13,203 nt of DNA from an uncultured Lachnospiraceae bacterium (GTDB lineage: Bacteria; Bacillota; Clostridia; Lachnospirales; Lachnospiraceae). A program made the position numbers and the translations under genes. The stretch lies in contig CAJUSS010000099.1 of assembly GCA_910588895.1 (NCBI GenBank), positions 1 to 13,203 of the forward strand. Direction: 5' to 3'. The notes below the pieces were generated by a model. That model did not search any database. It was not told the DNA's origin and saw only the letters and a program-made list of their open reading frames with translations. How positions within the stretch are numbered: position 1 is the stretch's first letter; each line of letters begins with the position of its first letter. Below are positions 1 through 7,098 of this stretch, in pieces.

Positions 1-1374
1 CAAGCAGCCAGGATGTCGTGGGGAGCTATGTTGAGATATGTAGCTGTAAATGGGCATTCACCTTTTCATTATGTCTTTGCACGGATATGTGTAAATGTGT
101 TCGGGGAGTCTGGCTTTATCTATCATCTGTCTGCCTCATTGCCGTACTTTATCACAGTGGTCTTCACCGCTACATTGGTTAGACGATGGTTTGGGAACAA
201 AGCTTCTTTGATATTGGTGACATTGTCCACACTTTTGGGGTCGGCAGTGACCTATAACCTTGAGATCCGGATGTATGCTTGGTGCCAGATGTTCCTTTTT
301 ACTACATATCTGATGCTATATGGATTGTATATGACCAAAAAGGATATTTACCTCTTGATGATGTCGATAGGTTCATTGGGTGCGGTGTATTCTCATTATT
401 TTGCCCTTGCGAGTATAGGCTTGCTATATCTGGTCTTACTGGTCTATATCGCTAAGATCAGATATCGTGATATATGGAAGGTCCTCCTATCAGGTGGAGC
501 TGTAGCAGCTTTATTGCTGCCTTGGCTGATTTTTGCAAAAAAGACAAGTGGTATGGTGATATCAAATTACCGTCTAAGTGCTATTAGTTGGCAGGATTGT
601 ATTGGATCTATTTTCCATTCAGAATATTCCATGTTTTTGTTGACATTATTTTTTGTGACATTATCGATCCAAGCAGTGCATAACCTTGGCATGATAAAGA
701 TAAAAGTGGGTAGAGATGATAAGAAGGTATTGGACTTAAGGATAAAGCTGAGAGATATACAGTTGGATACAGAATGGGTATGGATCATAAGTGGATTGAT
801 CGCGGTGTTTGGGACGATAGCTATAGCCGAAATGATCTCAGTGTTAGTATATCCGATCATCGTCTTACGCTATTTATATCCTTCCTTTATCATGATCTGG
901 CTCCTATTTGCGATCGATATCTCTAAATGTAAGTTGGGGAGACTGTGGACAGTATTGCTGGTCACCTTTATCTTTATGACCTGTTATCCTACATATCTAG
1001 ATACGATAAAGAACGAACGTGAAAATGATAGGAGGTTAAAGTCAACATTGGCTGCAACGACATCGGAGATGGATGGGAATGATCTCATTTATACGAACAT
1101 ACTCCATTTTGATTGGACTGTAGCAGATGTTTATTATCCAGAGATCTGGCATGAGCTGTTTGGATGTGAAAAATGGTGGGGTCCTGCTGAGCTCCCTGCG
1201 TTAGATAGGGATACGGATCATTGGCTGTTCTTAGGTGGACCAGTATCAGAGGAGGTGGTCGGTCGTCTGGGCGAGATGGGCTATGAGCCAGAGTTGGTCG
1301 TTGACCATGGCTATATAGGGACAGGGGATGTATGGATCTATAAGGTGGCCCCTGAGACAGAAAAGGAGAGATAG
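1..1374 (+). CDS. GT-C membrane glycosyltransferase (GT39/PMT-like), 5'-partial
   Basis: Multi-pass membrane protein that probably transfers a sugar from a polyprenyl-phosphate donor to a surface polymer outside the membrane. The reading frame is already open at base 1. The first in-frame ATG (13) is not the real start: the residues coded from position 1 align without gaps to about residue 52 onward of the full-length paralogue at 4235-5734 (GESGFIYHLSASLPY against GRAGWVYHLTSLIPY; YNLEIRMYAW against YNVEVRMYSW). Roughly 50 N-terminal residues, including the acidic Asp-Glu loop of GT-C enzymes, therefore lie upstream of the window. About nine or ten hydrophobic segments are visible, followed by a soluble C-terminal tail of about 90 residues. 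The DNA is clearly more AT-rich than the next three genes. The stop lies 3 bases before the next ATG, and the AGGAG of that gene lies inside this gene's end, so they are co-translated. The donor and acceptor sugars cannot be read from the sequence. Confidence 0.82.
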   Translation, partial: QAARMSWGAMLRYVAVNGHSPFHYVFARICVNVFGESGFIYHLSASLPYFITVVFTATLVRRWFGNKASLILVTLSTLLGSAVTYNLEIRMYAWCQMFLFTTYLMLYGLYMTKKDIYLLMMSIGSLGAVYSHYFALASIGLLYLVLLVYIAKIRYRDIWKVLLSGGAVAALLLPWLIFAKKTSGMVISNYRLSAISWQDCIGSIFHSEYSMFLLTLFFVTLSIQAVHNLGMIKIKVGRDDKKVLDLRIKLRDIQLDTEWVWIISGLIAVFGTIAIAEMISVLVYPIIVLRYLYPSFIMIWLLFAIDISKCKLGRLWTVLLVTFIFMTCYPTYLDTIKNERENDRRLKSTLAATTSEMDGNDLIYTNILHFDWTVADVYYPEIWHELFGCEKWWGPAELPALDRDTDHWLFLGGPVSEEVVGRLGEMGYEPELVVDHGYIGTGDVWIYKVAPETEKER

Positions 1375-1377
1375 GCT

Positions 1378-2376
1378 ATGACCGCATTGGTAGGCTATAC
1401 AGGTTTCGTAGGGGGCAATATCTACTCCGCCGCCGGTGGACAGATACAGGCAGTATATAACTCAAAAAATGTAGCTGAGGCATACGGGACAAGACCAGAT
1501 CTTTTGATCTATGCCGGATTGAGGGCTGAAAAGTATCTGGCGGACCATGCGCCAGAGAGAGATATGGCACTCATCCGTCAAGCAGAGGAGAATATTGAGA
1601 GGATAGCCCCTGGGAAGCTGGTCCTCATCTCCACGATCGATGTGTTTAAGGTTCCTAAGGATGTGGATGAACACTCCACGATCCACACAGATGGTCTCCA
1701 TGCCTACGGCTATGACCGGTACCAGCTGGAATGCTGGGTCCGGGAGCGATATCCGGACGCGCTGATCGTCCGCCTCCCGGCCCTCTTCGGGAAGGGCATG
1801 AAAAAGAACTTCCTCTATGACCTCATCCATGTGGTCCCCTCGATGCTGAGGGCGGAGAAGTTCGAGGAGCTGGCAGCAAGGGATAACGGTCTAGAGCGAT
1901 ACTACAAGCTCCAAGATAACGGGTTCTATAAGGTGGATGTAGCGGATGCGGATAGGGGGGCGTTAAAAGAGCGGTTCCGGCGGCTGGGCTTCTCCGCCCT
2001 CAACTTCACGGACAGCAGGAGTGTGTACCAGTTCTACAACCTGGCCCATCTGTGGCAGGACATACAGACTGCCCTGGGTGCGGGTATCACCCTGTGGCAT
2101 CCGGCCACAGAGCCGGTATCGGCGGGAGAGGTCTATACCTATCTGACGGGAGGGACGTTCGTCAATGTGCTCAGCGGCTCCCCGGCAGACTATGGGTACA
2201 GGACGGTACATGCAGAGCTCTTTGGCGGGAGCGACGGCTATATCGCGGATAGGGGCACGGTATTGGCAGAGATAGAGGGTTTCGTGAGAGGATACATAGA
2301 GGATAAGGATATCGACGATAGCAGTGACATCGGCAGGCCGAGGGTCAGGGAGCAGGATGGGGTGGTGAGCAGATGA
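1378..2376 (+). CDS. SDR-family NAD(P)-dependent sugar epimerase/dehydratase-like protein
   Basis: A 332-residue protein of the extended SDR (NAD-dependent epimerase/dehydratase) type, presumably acting on a nucleotide sugar in the cytosol. The Rossmann cofactor motif GxxGxxG is at residues 6-12 (GYTGFVG), right at the N-terminus. The SDR beta-strand with the catalytic Ser/Thr is at 82-89 (VLISTIDV). The catalytic Tyr motif reads YGYDR at 110-114: the tyrosine is present but the usual lysine of YxxxK is arginine. The length fits the family (300-350). The ATG at 1378 has AAAGGAG upstream. The end overlaps the next ATG by 4 bases (ATGA), which points to translational coupling. GC content rises sharply within the gene, from about base 1680. 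The substrate is unknown; with the downstream TIM-barrel protein it may produce an unusual sugar for the glycosyltransferases. A reductase or a catalytically altered SDR are alternatives. Confidence 0.8.
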   Translation: MTALVGYTGFVGGNIYSAAGGQIQAVYNSKNVAEAYGTRPDLLIYAGLRAEKYLADHAPERDMALIRQAEENIERIAPGKLVLISTIDVFKVPKDVDEHSTIHTDGLHAYGYDRYQLECWVRERYPDALIVRLPALFGKGMKKNFLYDLIHVVPSMLRAEKFEELAARDNGLERYYKLQDNGFYKVDVADADRGALKERFRRLGFSALNFTDSRSVYQFYNLAHLWQDIQTALGAGITLWHPATEPVSAGEVYTYLTGGTFVNVLSGSPADYGYRTVHAELFGGSDGYIADRGTVLAEIEGFVRGYIEDKDIDDSSDIGRPRVREQDGVVSR

Positions 2377-3164
2377 GCAGGCTGGCGATATCGAACATCG
2401 CCTGGCCAGAGTGTCTGGATGGGCAGGTCTATGGACTGATGGAGCGGTATGGTTTTAATGGGCTGGAGATCGCCCCGACCCGGGTGTTCCCGGAGGCCCC
2501 ATATGATCGACTGGGAGAGGCTGCCGTATGGGCTGCGGGGCTAAAAGAGCAGCATGGCTTCATCGTCCCATCCATACAGTCTATATGGTATGGCAGGCAG
2601 GAGGCGCTCTTCGGTACAGAGGAGGAACGGGGCATCCTGCTGGACCATACGAGGAAGGCGGTAGACTTTGCGGCGGCCATAGGCTGCAGGGACCTGGTGT
2701 TCGGCTGCCCGAAGAACCGGAGGCTCCATGACGGGGGCGATCCGGAGGTGGGCATCCGGTTCTTCAGGACGATCGGGGACTATGCCCTTTCTAAAGGGAC
2801 CGTGATCGGCATGGAGGCGAACCCGTCGATCTATGGCACGGACTATATCAACGATACGGCGGCAGCTCTGGGACTGATCGGGCAGGTGGGATCGGAAGGG
2901 TTCCGGTTGAACCTGGATACCGGCACCATGATCCAGAACGGGGAGGCGGTCGCCATGCTGGAGGGAAAGGTGCGGTATATCAGCCATGTCCACGTCAGCG
3001 AGCCGTGGCTGGGGTCGATCCAGGAGAGAGGGCTGCACAGGGAGTTAGAGCGGCTGCTGGATGCGGAAGGGTATCAGGGATATGTATCCATCGAGATGGG
3101 CAGGAGCGATGATATCCGGATGATCGAGGATGTGCTCCGGTATGTCAGGGAGGTGTTCGCTTGA
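2373..3164 (+). CDS. Sugar phosphate isomerase/epimerase-like TIM barrel
   Basis: A 263-residue protein of the xylose-isomerase-like TIM-barrel superfamily (AP endonuclease 2-type fold, sugar phosphate isomerase/epimerase). Such enzymes shift a carbonyl or epimerise a ketose using a divalent metal. The expected sequence of barrel-strand motifs is seen: GLEIAPTR (30-37), GMEANP with Glu148, LNLDTGTM with Asp182, HVHVSEP with His205/His207 and Glu210, and SIEMG with Glu241. Glu148, Asp182, His207 and Glu241 are the likely metal ligands by analogy with the family. No membrane segment or signal peptide is present. The start ATG overlaps the previous stop (ATGA), and the stop overlaps the TTG start of the next gene, so it sits in the middle of a coupled set. 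Its substrate is unknown. The position between an SDR and a glycosyltransferase suggests a role in precursor supply for the glycan rather than in catabolism. Confidence 0.82.
   Translation: MSRLAISNIAWPECLDGQVYGLMERYGFNGLEIAPTRVFPEAPYDRLGEAAVWAAGLKEQHGFIVPSIQSIWYGRQEALFGTEEERGILLDHTRKAVDFAAAIGCRDLVFGCPKNRRLHDGGDPEVGIRFFRTIGDYALSKGTVIGMEANPSIYGTDYINDTAAALGLIGQVGSEGFRLNLDTGTMIQNGEAVAMLEGKVRYISHVHVSEPWLGSIQERGLHRELERLLDAEGYQGYVSIEMGRSDDIRMIEDVLRYVREVFA
3147..3155 (+). promoter_or_regulatory. Strong ribosome binding site for a TTG start
   Basis: AGGGAGGTG lies 5 bases before the TTG at 3161, inside the 3' end of the TIM-barrel gene. It decides the start of the GT2 gene, which has no nearby in-frame ATG, and it makes coupled translation with the upstream stop (TTGA overlap) likely. 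Confidence 0.7.
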
Positions 3165-3955
3165 TCTATGAGGGGATCAGGGGTGTACCCAGGTTCGCCT
3201 GTACGGAATACAAGGAGAGGACGAAGGGCTATGTGGTCCTGATCCCGATCATCGATGAGGGGAACAGGATCATCCGGGAGTTGGGGCGTGCCCTGGAGCA
3301 CCGTGTACACGACCATGCGGACATCGTGATCTGTGACGGCGGGTCCACAGATGGATCCACAGAGGAGGGCAGGCTCCGGGAACTGGAGGTCAACACACTC
3401 CTGGTGAAACAGGATGTGGGGAGGCAGGGGGCGCAGCTGCGCATGGGCATCTGGTGGGCCTTACAGAGAGGGTATGAGGGGATCATCACGATCGATGGCA
3501 ACGATAAGGACAGCATCGAGGATGTGCCATGTTTCATCCAGAAGCTGCAGGAAGGCTATGACCTGGTCCAGGGGTCCAGGTTCGTAAAGGGCGGGAGGGC
3601 AGAGAACACGCCGCTCATCCGCATGGTGTCGGTCAGGCTCATCCACGCGCCTGTGATCTCCCTGACCGCCCATCATCGGTTCACGGACACGACCAACGCA
3701 TATAGGGCCTATTCGGCCCGGTACCTGACCGATGGGCGGGTCCAGCCGCTGCGGGACATCTTCATGACCTATGAGCTCCTGGCTTATCTGTCCGTGCGCG
3801 CCACACAGTTGGGGTATAAGGCTTGTGAGATCCCGGTCACGAGGGCCTATCCAAAGACTGGGAGGATACCCACGAAGATCCGCTCTTTTAGAGGGAACAG
3901 TGAGCTGCTGAGTATACTCTTTAAGAACGCGATGGGGGCTTATGCTCCGAGGTGA
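3161..3955 (+). CDS. Glycosyltransferase family 2 (DPM1-like, soluble)
   Basis: A 264-residue GT-A-fold glycosyltransferase of family 2. The start is TTG at 3161, overlapping the previous TGA; AGGGAGGTG at 3147-3155 lies 5 bases upstream and no in-frame ATG exists near the N-terminus. The nucleotide-binding motif is ICDGGSTDGS (57-66). The metal-binding segment reads TIDGNDKDSIEDVP (110-123), which takes the place of the DADLQDPP of polyprenyl-phosphate sugar synthases, with Asp112, Asp115 and Asp117. The C-terminal half keeps a conserved block (FTDTTNAYRAYSARYL, then MTYELLAYLSVRATQLGY and EIPVTRAYPKTG). No membrane segments are visible, in contrast to the GtrB protein at 5924. It probably transfers a sugar from a nucleotide donor to a lipid carrier or glycan intermediate on the inner membrane face. 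The donor is not predictable. Tight coupling with the SDR and TIM-barrel genes suggests it uses the sugar they make. Confidence 0.83.
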   Translation: MIYEGIRGVPRFACTEYKERTKGYVVLIPIIDEGNRIIRELGRALEHRVHDHADIVICDGGSTDGSTEEGRLRELEVNTLLVKQDVGRQGAQLRMGIWWALQRGYEGIITIDGNDKDSIEDVPCFIQKLQEGYDLVQGSRFVKGGRAENTPLIRMVSVRLIHAPVISLTAHHRFTDTTNAYRAYSARYLTDGRVQPLRDIFMTYELLAYLSVRATQLGYKACEIPVTRAYPKTGRIPTKIRSFRGNSELLSILFKNAMGAYAPR

Positions 3956-3965
3956 GGTGATAAAG

Positions 3966-4075
3966 ATGGATGGGCAGGATGCGATGCTATCTGCTGTGTG
4001 CCGTGATGTCACTGGGGGCAGGCTCGATACATAGCTTTCTCTTAGAACTCGGGGAAGGAAGCGGCTCTATTATCG
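3966..4075 (+). pseudogene. Remnant of a gtrB-type GT2 gene
   Basis: The 279-bp gap between the GT2 and the second GT-C gene holds a decayed piece of a polyprenyl-phosphate glycosyltransferase gene. Bases 4018-4074 match 6109-6165 of the intact gtrB at about 42 of 57 positions without gaps. The read-out is RYIAFS*NSGKEAAL, against RYTAFSRNFGKEAAL in the intact gene, with the Arg codon CGA replaced by TAG. Upstream, in another frame starting at ATG 3966, the peptide DGQDAMLSAVCRDV resembles the segment that follows the VDDGSTD motif in this family. A frameshift is then needed at the GGGGG run near 4013. Homology beyond 4075 is not convincing. The remainder of the gap (4076-4234) shows no gene apart from the ribosome binding site of the next CDS (AGAGGGGG, 4221-4228). 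It suggests an ancestral gtrB + GT-C module that was duplicated and then lost one gtrB. Confidence 0.65.
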
Positions 4076-4234
4076 AGGATCTCACTAAGAGTTTTTTCGA
4101 GGCATAGATGGTCTGGGGACCATACAGAGAGGCTCCTTATGGTGATGGGCTCATCCTATCCAGATATCATCATTTACGAATGTGAGATAAAAGTGGACCG
4201 CACTTAGAAAGGGATATGAAAGAGGGGGATCCGG

Positions 4235-5734
4235 ATGACTGAAAAGCTATCAAGACTGACTACAGATAAGGCAGGGTGCTATACGATCACCGTGCCGATT
4301 ATATATGTGTATGCAGCCCTGTTGATCCTGCTGAACTTTATCCGGATCTTTGACAACAACTTTTGGGGTGATGAGGCTTTTTCCATACGTCTTGCAGGGA
4401 TGAGTGTTAGCCAGATGCTCCAGGCCACTGCTGGCGACGTTCATCCTCCGCTGTATTATCTCATACTGATCGCAGTTTGTCGACTATTGGGCAGGGCCGG
4501 ATGGGTGTACCATCTGACATCGCTTATCCCGTATCTGTTGTTCTGCCTGTTCGCGTTGACTGTGTTGAGGGAGCGGTTTGGGAAAATGGTGGTATTGTTG
4601 TCGATCACCTTCGCTTCGCTGCTACAGAACGCCCTTGTTTATAATGTGGAAGTGCGTATGTACTCCTGGGCGGCGCTTTTTGTCCTACTTTCCTTCTATT
4701 CTCTATATTTGGTGATGGAGGAAGGCAGGATGTGGTGTTATCTGCTATTCACCATGACATCCCTAGCGGCAGCCTATACGCATTATTACGCGATGATGTC
4801 GGTGGCCTTCTTTTATTTAGCCCTGCTTGTTCTAGCTGTCCGGGAAAGGGAACGGATCTGGAAGGTAGCGGCTGTCTACGGCTTGACCGTAGTTGGATAT
4901 GCACCTTGGCTGGTCGCCATGCTGAAGACCTTTGAGCGCACTGCTGGAGGGTTCTGGCTGGCGGATATCCCCAGTATACCGGGATGTCTGGTTTTTTTCT
5001 TTGAGACAGACATGCGATGGCTCTCGGCATTACTGAGCCTATCTACATTTCTGCTCCTGACAGGGCTGGTGGCCCGTGACCTGGGGATGTTGCGGATCAG
5101 GAGAGGGGGGAGCAGGATCTCGATCTCTTTACAAAAGGCAGATAGGGAATGGACATACCTGGATCGATGGCTGGTATGGGGCGCTATGAGCGCCGCGGGG
5201 ACCATCCTGTTGGGTGAGATGATCTCCTATCTGATCCGGCCCGCATTTATGACCCGATACCTTTATCCTGTGGCGTGTGTCCTGTGGTTGGTACTCAGCA
5301 TTACGATCTCCCGGATGCCGTGGCGCAGGCCAGTGGCGATCGGTCTCTGGCTGCTCATCATATCGATATGTCTGCCGCGATATCTGGAACTGTACAAAGA
5401 GGAGAGAGCGCAGGACGCCCTATGCGCTGAGACTAAGGCATGCATATTAGACAATGTGGGACAAGGAGATATGTTGTTGACGGATGGGGACCATCTGGCC
5501 TGGACCGTGTTGGGATATTATGTGCCGGATGTAAGCTGCCAGAAGGTAGCGACGGGCTTTGAGGGGGCTGTGTTCGATCATGGGATGAGGTATTGGATCG
5601 TCTGGACCAAGGATCTGATAGGAGAGGAGCTTAGTTGGCTGGAGGCTGCCGGATATATGCCAACAGAGCTATACCATGGTGGAGTCCTGGGAGACGATAC
5701 AGTACACTTTTATCGGTTGGAGGACGGTCCTTGA
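4235..5734 (+). CDS. GT-C membrane glycosyltransferase (GT39/PMT-like), full length
   Basis: A 499-residue integral membrane protein, paralogue of the partial gene at 1-1374. The first membrane helix is at about 20-39. It is followed by the short outer loop FDNNFWGDEAFS (39-50), in which Asp46-Glu47 match the acidic catalytic/metal site that GT-C enzymes (PMT, ArnT and GT39-like) carry in their first extracytoplasmic loop. DVHPPLYY (68-75) follows, another hallmark of this group. About eleven hydrophobic segments run to about residue 400. A soluble C-terminal tail of about 95 residues follows (TDGDHLAWTVLGYYVPDV), and it is shared with the paralogue. The ATG has AGAGGGGG 6 bases upstream. The likely role is transfer of a polyprenyl-phosphate-linked sugar to a wall polymer or protein on the outer face. 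It is preceded by a gtrB remnant and followed by an intact gtrB, which could supply its lipid-linked donor. Confidence 0.85.
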   Translation: MTEKLSRLTTDKAGCYTITVPIIYVYAALLILLNFIRIFDNNFWGDEAFSIRLAGMSVSQMLQATAGDVHPPLYYLILIAVCRLLGRAGWVYHLTSLIPYLLFCLFALTVLRERFGKMVVLLSITFASLLQNALVYNVEVRMYSWAALFVLLSFYSLYLVMEEGRMWCYLLFTMTSLAAAYTHYYAMMSVAFFYLALLVLAVRERERIWKVAAVYGLTVVGYAPWLVAMLKTFERTAGGFWLADIPSIPGCLVFFFETDMRWLSALLSLSTFLLLTGLVARDLGMLRIRRGGSRISISLQKADREWTYLDRWLVWGAMSAAGTILLGEMISYLIRPAFMTRYLYPVACVLWLVLSITISRMPWRRPVAIGLWLLIISICLPRYLELYKEERAQDALCAETKACILDNVGQGDMLLTDGDHLAWTVLGYYVPDVSCQKVATGFEGAVFDHGMRYWIVWTKDLIGEELSWLEAAGYMPTELYHGGVLGDDTVHFYRLEDGP

Positions 5735-5923
5735 ATGATGAACGGACAGATATCTGATAAGATTGTCTAGACTATAGTGCATTAAGGTGCGGAGGGCCAT
5801 CAGTGTCCATAGGAAGCGCCATGGATATTGGTTGTAGTGTGATCAGGATGGGGCATTAGGGATGCCTAAATGGTATTAAGCTGTTCGTAGATGTTGTGTA
5901 TGGAGGACAGAAGGGAGGCCCAT
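5735..5923. other. Intergenic gap before gtrB
   Basis: There is no gene or convincing promoter here. A weak 5-bp stem (GGCAT 5852-5856 with ATGCC 5862-5866) is the only structure noticed. The open frame that begins at ATG 5891 runs into gtrB, but the better start is 5924. Confidence 0.4.
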
Positions 5924-6937
5924 ATGGGATTGTCGATCATCGTCCCCTGCTATGATGAGCAGGAAGCACTCCCATTTTTTATGGATGCGATCGATAAGGT
6001 ATCATCACAGTCCCAGCTGGCGGGGATGGACCTGGAGATCATCTTTGTGGACGACGGATCCACGGACCATACGCTGGAGTTGCTGAAGGCGTTGGCAAGG
6101 ACGGACCAGCGGGTCCGATACACAGCTTTCTCTCGAAATTTTGGAAAGGAAGCGGCCCTATACGCAGGCCTCCAGAGAGCCAGAGGGGATCTGGTGGCGG
6201 TGATGGATGCGGACCTGCAGGATCCGCCTTCTTTACTGCCGGATATGTGCAGGGCAGTGGAGAGGGAAGGGGTTGATGTGGCAGCGGCCCGGCGTGTGGA
6301 CCGGAAAGGAGAGCCATGGCTCCGCTCTTTTTTTGCGCGACTATTTTATCGGCTCATCAACCGGATGACCGATGTGGAGATGATGGATGGCGCACGGGAT
6401 TTCCGGGTGATGAGCAGGCGATATGTGGATGCCCTGTTGGGATTGCGGGAGTATAACCGTTTTTCCAAGGGATTGTTCAGCTGGGTGGGGTTTAAGACCA
6501 AGTGGTTTCCCTATGCGAACACAGAACGTGTTGCGGGGCATACGAAATGGTCCTTCTGGTCCTTGTTCCGGTACAGCATCGAGGGGATCGTGGCCTTTAC
6601 CACCGCGCCGCTGGTGCTGTCCTCTTGTGTAGGCTTATTGCTCTGCCTGCTGGCTTTTATCGCGGTGGTGGTCATCGTGGTGCGGAAGCTCCTGTTCGGG
6701 GATCCGGTGGACGGATGGGCTTCATTGGCTTCCCTGATCACCTTCCTGGGAGGCTGCCAGATGTTCTTTTTAGGGATCATCGGGCAGTATATGGCGAAGA
6801 TGTATCTGGAGGTCAAGGGACGGCCGGTGTACATCGTGGCGGAAGAGAGCGCGGAGGGAACGGGCCGGGCGGTGGCAGATGGACAAGATGGTTCGGAAGA
6901 TGGGAGCTTATTTAAGGTGCAAGATATCGGGAGATAG
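5924..6937 (+). CDS. GtrB-type polyprenyl-phosphate glycosyltransferase
   Basis: A 337-residue bactoprenol (undecaprenyl phosphate) glycosyltransferase of family GT2. The family moves a hexose from a nucleotide donor to the lipid carrier on the inner membrane face. Visible motifs are SIIVPCYDE (4-12), FVDDGSTD (41-48), SRNFGKEAALYAGL (70-83), VMDADLQDPP (93-102, Asp95/Asp97 metal site), RDFRVMSRR (158-166) and ERVAGHTKWS (201-210). Two C-terminal membrane helices lie at about 223-255 and 268-290. The order and length are typical. ATG 5924 is chosen over ATG 5891 because AAGGGAGG (5911-5918) sits 5 bases before it and the family begins a few residues before SIIVPCYDE. The tail after residue ~305 (EESAEGTGRAVADGQDGSED) is not conserved and merges into a degenerate DNA repeat. 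It likely provides the lipid-linked sugar for the GtrII-like protein downstream and/or the GT-C enzyme upstream. Which sugar cannot be told. Confidence 0.92.
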   Translation: MGLSIIVPCYDEQEALPFFMDAIDKVSSQSQLAGMDLEIIFVDDGSTDHTLELLKALARTDQRVRYTAFSRNFGKEAALYAGLQRARGDLVAVMDADLQDPPSLLPDMCRAVEREGVDVAAARRVDRKGEPWLRSFFARLFYRLINRMTDVEMMDGARDFRVMSRRYVDALLGLREYNRFSKGLFSWVGFKTKWFPYANTERVAGHTKWSFWSLFRYSIEGIVAFTTAPLVLSSCVGLLLCLLAFIAVVVIVVRKLLFGDPVDGWASLASLITFLGGCQMFFLGIIGQYMAKMYLEVKGRPVYIVAEESAEGTGRAVADGQDGSEDGSLFKVQDIGR

Positions 6938-7073
6938 GGATTTTCCTAAGGAGCAAGGTGCATTAAAAGATAGAGTCCGTCCAAAGGTGTAGGCGTATTG
7001 GATGATAGGTGCCTGCTTAAGGTACAAGATATATCGGAAGATGGGAGCCTGCCCAAGGGGGCTGGTGTAAATG
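6899..7073 (+). repeat. Degenerate ~32-39-bp tandem repeat at the gtrB 3' end
   Basis: Five imperfect units begin at about 6899, 6933, 6969, 7004 and 7040. Each opens with GAT followed by a G-rich stretch and has a TTAAGGTGCAAGATAT-like core. The clearest pairs are 6900-6930 with 7013-7036 (core TTTAAGGTGCAAGATATCGG against CTTAAGGTACAAGATATATCGG) and GGAAGATGGGAGC at 6897-6909, repeated at 7038-7050. The first unit codes the last residues of GtrB; the others lie between gtrB and the next gene, which otherwise holds nothing. Units 1 and 5, and the end of unit 4, would still read EDGSL and KVQDI in one frame or another, so the array may once have been coding. Confidence 0.55.
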
Positions 7074-7098
7074 CTATGTACGAGAAGGAGGTGGCCGG

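Noticed and set aside
13..15. ATG at 13 as the start of the first gene
   Set aside because: The frame is open to base 1, and the residues align mid-protein with the paralogue at 4235-5734, so the gene begins upstream of the window.
2541..3038. Long antisense open frames over the glycan genes (for example 2541-3038, 3461-4012, 7899-8384 on the minus strand)
   Set aside because: They mirror GC-rich, well-conserved + strand genes, have no ribosome binding sites of note and no recognisable domains.
5891..5923. ATG at 5891 as the gtrB start
   Set aside because: The 11 extra residues are not family-like, and the good ribosome binding site (5911-5918) fits ATG 5924.
6899..7073. CRISPR-like array at the gtrB end
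   Set aside because: Units are contiguous and degenerate with no constant repeat plus unique spacer pattern.
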